NCBI RefSeq assembly: GCF_902859935.1
Contig: NZ_CADIKI010000006.1
Coordinates: forward strand, 310,001 to 374,000
DNA from: Paraburkholderia fynbosensis
GTDB lineage: Bacteria; Pseudomonadota; Gammaproteobacteria; Burkholderiales; Burkholderiaceae
Length of the DNA: 64,000 nt
Direction of reading: 5' to 3'
Made by a program: the position numbers and the translations under genes. Below the pieces are notes generated by a model that did not search any database, was not told the DNA's origin, and saw only the letters and a program-made list of their open reading frames with translations. This document shows positions 61,232 to 64,000 of this stretch, one piece after another (position 1 is the first letter of the stretch; every line of letters begins with the position of its first letter).

Positions 61232-61556
61232 ACCGCCTCCAGCAAAATCCGTTGCTTTCTTTACGGCAAAACGCCAGTCGCCCACTCTAGGGACATCGCC
61301 ATAAAGGCCGCGAAACGATTGCTGGGGACGGTATAAAAATTCCGTGAAATAAAATGTGCGCGCTGCGCCACGACACGGTTAGCACCGTAGCGCAGTCTTG
61401 CAAGGAACCAGACGCGCACGGCGCCCCGGTCTGATGCGGCAGGCGCCGCGGGCGCGCTCACACCGACGCTTGCTCGATCGAACTGGCTCGCTGACAGCTT
61501 TCACGCCGTCGGTTGGATTGCGCGGCTCGGCGTCTGGCATTCGTCAGAGGGGCTTG
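61232..61556. other. Intergenic, divergent
   Basis: 325 bp between the small basic gene and the CueR-type operator. Some A/T-rich DNA lies at 61320-61360. No coding or structural feature stands out. Confidence 0.4.
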
Positions 61557-61585
61557 ACCTTACCGCAGTGGGAAGGTCCACGCTT
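61554..61585 (+). promoter_or_regulatory. MerR-family (CueR-type) metal-responsive promoter
   Basis: -35 box TTGACC at 61554-61559 followed by the dyad ACCTTACC-N5-GGGAAGGT at 61557-61577 (7 of 8 arm positions pair). This is the arrangement of copper-responsive CueR operators, in which the dyad fills an overlong 19-20 bp spacer. A -10-like element near 61579-61585 (CACGCTT) is weak, as expected for activator-dependent promoters. It lies 36 bp upstream of the HMA protein gene. Confidence 0.78.
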
Positions 61586-61612
61586 GAGCCTGGTTTCTGA
61601 CAGGAGCAGGAA

Positions 61613-61810
61613 ATGGAATTTTCAATCCCCGACATGGCGTGTGGTGGATGCGCCAATGCAATCAGCCGCGCCGTCACCCGTCTCGACCCTGCCGCGGAGC
61701 TCGACTTCGACGTCGCCCTCAAGCGCGTCGAGGTCATCTCGACGCTGTCCCGGCAGCGGCTCATCAAGATGATCGAGGTGGCGGGTTTTCATCCCTCTCC
61801 AGGTAATTGA
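61613..61810 (+). CDS. Heavy-metal-associated (HMA) domain protein, CopZ-like
   Basis: A 65-residue single HMA domain. The metal-binding loop M-A-C-G-G-C (residues 8-13) is the MxCxxC motif for Cu(I)-type binding, followed by ANAISRAVTRLDP, the usual helix. The fold is complete with VEVISTLSRQRLIKMIEVAG. It sits behind a CueR-type operator with a GGAG-containing ribosome binding site, so copper induction is expected. Its partner, a P-type ATPase, is not nearby; it should be a cytoplasmic copper chaperone. Confidence 0.92.
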   Translation: MEFSIPDMACGGCANAISRAVTRLDPAAELDFDVALKRVEVISTLSRQRLIKMIEVAGFHPSPGN

Positions 61811-61904
61811 ACGGCATGCCTGCGGGAACACACGGCGCCTGGTTAAACTTTCGCTTCCCGGCAGCAGATCACTCGAGACACTCCTTACCAACGGACATCC
61901 CACT

Positions 61905-62303
61905 ATGAAAAACCTTCGCGCATTTCGTGCTCTTTGTTTGTTCAGCGGCTTGACGTTCGCCGTGGCGGCCATGCCGGTCCACGCGCAGCAAGCGCCCGCG
62001 ATGCACGGCATGCACATGTCCGGCTCGGAGCATGCGGATTCAGGCGAATCGACGCAAGCGTTCAAGGCCGCCGACGACAAAATGATGCAGGACATGAGCG
62101 CCCCCGATTATGTGGGGGACGCCGACAAGGACTTCGTCGCCCACATGATTCCGCATCATCAGGGGGCGATCGAAATGGCGCAGGTGGAGTTGAAATACGG
62201 CAAGGACCCGGAGATCAAGCGCCTCGCGCAGAACATCATCAAGGCGCAGCACGATGAGATCGCCTTCATGCGCCGGTGGCAGGCGAAGCACGGCGGGAAG
62301 TAA
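61905..62303 (+). CDS. DUF305 family secreted protein
   Basis: A 132-residue periplasmic protein. It has a signal peptide (MKNLRAFRALCLFSGLTFAV, with cleavage near VHA-QQ), then a Met/His-rich stretch (HGMHMSGSEHADSG) that could bind metal. The DUF305 domain has HMIPHHQGAIEMAQVEL, the H-x-x-x-H-H hallmark, and the ending RRWQAKHG. It follows the HMA gene by 94 bp on the same strand. DUF305 proteins often appear with copper-handling genes, so a periplasmic copper role is likely but not proven. Confidence 0.88.
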   Translation: MKNLRAFRALCLFSGLTFAVAAMPVHAQQAPAMHGMHMSGSEHADSGESTQAFKAADDKMMQDMSAPDYVGDADKDFVAHMIPHHQGAIEMAQVELKYGKDPEIKRLAQNIIKAQHDEIAFMRRWQAKHGGK

Positions 62304-62420
62304 GCAGCAAGTAAGTGGCGCGTACGCCCGACGCCGCCGGGTTGGGCGTGGGGCATGCGGCAAAGTGTGCGCTGCCCGATGTGCTGTCGTCCATGATGAC
62401 ACCACCCTGCGGCACGGGCA

Positions 62421-63056
62421 TCACTTCAAAAAATCCCGGTGCTCCACGCGTTTCGCCGCGCATGTCAGTTGTGCGATGAACGCCTCGCTCGCGTCGTCCA
62501 GCGGCGCGCGTGACTTCTCCAGTTTCGAGCACAACACCGCGCCTTCCCACGCATTCCAGAAGAACCGGGCGAGCGCCGCCGTATCCGCATCCGCGCGAAT
62601 CTGGCCAGCCTCCTTGGCCTCGTCGAGACAGGCCTGGATGCGCCGGCGCCAGTCCTGAATCACGTTCAGCAACGCCGCGCGAAACGTTTCATCGAGCGCG
62701 GCGAGTTCCTGACTGAGATTGCCTACCAGACAGCCGCGCTTGAAGTCGAAGCGCTCCATGCCGCTGGCCGCGTCTTCGGCGAACGCTTCGATGCGCTTGA
62801 TCGGATCGAGCGTGGTGTCGCCGAGATGCCGGTCGAGCTTGCGTGCAAAGTACGCGGCATAGCTCTCGATCACTTCCAGCGCGTACGCGTCCTTGCTATT
62901 GAAGTAGTAGTGAAACGAGCCCTTAGGCACCCCAGCCAACGCGACCAGCTCGTCTAGCGAGAAGTTGTAGAAGCCCTTCTCCGTGAGGATGGCTACGCCG
63001 ATGCGTATCAGTTCGGCGCGTCGGCCGTTGTCGCGCCTAGTTGTTGCGGTCGCCAT
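62421..63056 (-). CDS. TetR/AcrR family transcriptional regulator
   Basis: A 211-residue regulator. The helix-turn-helix is residues ~12-60, with ILTEKGFYNFSLDELVALAG and PKGSFHYYFNSKDAYALEV, a typical TetR N-terminus. The C-terminal ~70-205 ligand domain is helical, with a DLLN-like pattern absent and CxxG in KRGCLVGNL. It resembles the group related to aldehyde/electrophile or antibiotic response. It lies 102 bp from the MFS gene on the same strand, a typical pairing, so it probably represses that gene in response to a substrate of the transporter. Confidence 0.9.
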   Translation of the reverse strand: MATATTRRDNGRRAELIRIGVAILTEKGFYNFSLDELVALAGVPKGSFHYYFNSKDAYALEVIESYAAYFARKLDRHLGDTTLDPIKRIEAFAEDAASGMERFDFKRGCLVGNLSQELAALDETFRAALLNVIQDWRRRIQACLDEAKEAGQIRADADTAALARFFWNAWEGAVLCSKLEKSRAPLDDASEAFIAQLTCAAKRVEHRDFLK

Positions 63057-63158
63057 TTTTATGTCCTCTCGTCATTGACTGCTGAAACTGCTGAAGTCTG
63101 CGAATGTGTACTTGCGTTGCCTGGGCGTGCGCTGGTCGGCAAGCACGTCACATGCCGT

Positions 63159-64000
63159 TCACCATGGCGGCCGCTTGCGAAGCAGCGGCCTCATCGCGAT
63201 CAAGCCGATGATCGGGCCGGGCAGCAGCAGCCAGGCGACCCGTGCATCGAGCGAATGATAGGCACTCGTCGACCACAGGATCGAACACGCCGACAGGAAA
63301 AAGCCAAAGCTGTTCTGCAAGGTCAGCGCGCCGCCGATCTTATCGGCGGGACAAGCCTTGACCGACAAGGCGGAGAACTGCGGCGAATCGGCGATCACGC
63401 TGATGCCCCACACCAGCAACAGCGCGAGTTGCCCCGCAGTACCCAACGCCGACGACAACGGGTAGACGGCGCACAGCGTGCCCGATATCGTCAACGCGAG
63501 CGCGGCGGTGCGCGCGCTGCCGATCGACTTGCTGAGCCTGCCGCCGAGCAGGCATCCTATCGCGCCGATCGCGATGATCAGAAACGACCAGAGCGCGACG
63601 GCACTTGCGGACACCTGCGCGCTGCCTGCGAAAGCCCGCTGCACCAGCAGCGGCGTGAGCGTCCAGAACGCATACAGCTCCCACATATGCCCGAAGTAGC
63701 CGAGCGCGGCCGCGCGAAACTCGCTGATGCGCAGGACTTGCCCCACGCCCGCCGACAACCCCGCGCGCCGGTTGCCGGCGCGTCGCGCGTGCGGTCCTTC
63801 GCCGAGCACGAAGACCAGCAGCGCGCCGATCACCGCGAGCACCGACGACGCCAGCACCACGGTCTGCCAGGGAACGGTCGCAAACAACGCCCGTATCGCA
63901 TGCACCGATGCCGTACCGAGTGTCAGCATGGCGACCAGCAACGCGAGTGTTTGCGCGGCACGGCGCGGGTCCCACGACACCAGCAGCTTCATTCCCAGCG
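63159..64000 (-). CDS. MFS transporter, 5'-truncated by window edge
   Basis: The visible 280 residues (frame open to the window end) are the C-terminal half and more of a 12-helix MFS transporter, with helices from LALLVAMLTLGTASVHAI onward and ending LIAMRPLLRKRPPW. The upstream residues L-G-M-K-L-L-V continue out of the window. Middle segments (FGHMWELYAFWTL, FLIIAIGAIGCLLGGRL) fit the CynX/MdtG-like MFS branch. The adjacent TetR gene suggests regulated efflux or uptake of a small molecule. The N-terminal half is missing here, so the family is not fixed. Confidence 0.85.
   Translation of the reverse strand, partial: LGMKLLVSWDPRRAAQTLALLVAMLTLGTASVHAIRALFATVPWQTVVLASSVLAVIGALLVFVLGEGPHARRAGNRRAGLSAGVGQVLRISEFRAAALGYFGHMWELYAFWTLTPLLVQRAFAGSAQVSASAVALWSFLIIAIGAIGCLLGGRLSKSIGSARTAALALTISGTLCAVYPLSSALGTAGQLALLLVWGISVIADSPQFSALSVKACPADKIGGALTLQNSFGFFLSACSILWSTSAYHSLDARVAWLLLPGPIIGLIAMRPLLRKRPPW

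Noticed and set aside
1..64000. CRISPR arrays, tRNA/rRNA genes, insertion sequences, prophage genes
   Set aside because: I looked for repeat-spacer patterns, cloverleaf-like and rRNA-like sequence, and transposase/integrase reading frames and saw none.

Overview
This 64 kb window looks like a chromosomal segment of a Burkholderia-group betaproteobacterium, most probably Paraburkholderia. The DNA is GC-rich with dense bidirectional coding. A DUF2866 gene, a Hep/Hag trimeric autotransporter with an ESPR-type signal, many LysR/AraC/GntR regulators, MHS-family transporters and oxalate-type genes all fit a soil or plant-associated member. I saw no rRNA, tRNA, CRISPR array, transposase or integrase. 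The identification comes from gene content, not from a database comparison.

Layout. 0-5.9 kb: the 3' part of a molybdopterin dehydrogenase large subunit with a MocA-like cytidylyltransferase, a DUF4130-UdgX fusion behind a LexA-type box, a PIG-L deacetylase and a tiny acidic protein. 5.9-9.9 kb: a compact phosphonate biosynthesis operon (PEP mutase fused to a nucleotidyltransferase, phosphonopyruvate decarboxylase, AEP transaminase). 10-20 kb: a chemoreceptor, an orphan PBP3-like transpeptidase, a diguanylate cyclase, a second LexA-boxed gene, a LysE exporter and YigZ, with decayed TRIC-channel and catalase genes between them. 20-25 kb: a lipoprotein, a LysE exporter, a ketopantoate reductase-like enzyme, an aldehyde dehydrogenase and a LysR regulator. 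25.6-37.1 kb: an oxalate/organic-acid region with two OFA-family transporters (the second with a 44-residue small subunit), formyl-CoA:oxalate CoA-transferase, an FAH-family enzyme, a truncated PntB-like membrane protein, a TPP-enzyme remnant, a GntR regulator and an MHS symporter. Three copies of one palindromic motif flank the GntR gene and the frc operon. 37-42 kb: a 1092-residue trimeric autotransporter and a soluble histidine kinase. 42-48 kb: DUF3830, AraC, a LuxR solo, a broken amidase and an ABC-2 exporter pair. 48-54 kb: a Gly-rich secreted protein, an OpgC/tannase remnant, an acyltransferase and a divergent FtsH paralogue. 54-64 kb: an AraC/MFS pair, a divergent stand-alone ABC ATPase, an MDR oxidoreductase, a fimbrial usher/adhesin remnant, a small ABM monooxygenase, a copper-type operator with an HMA protein and a DUF305 protein, then TetR and a partial MFS gene.

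Two themes stand out. First, there are several coherent small regulons: a biosynthetic AEP-to-CMP-AEP operon, two genes under near-identical 22-bp LexA-type palindromes, a GntR/frc unit with repeated operators, and a CueR-type promoter. Second, gene decay is frequent. At least six loci (TRIC, catalase, TPP enzyme, amidase, OpgC/tannase, usher/adhesin) survive as fragments, and in the amidase and tannase loci both ends of the gene remain while the middle is gone. No insertion sequences are visible nearby.
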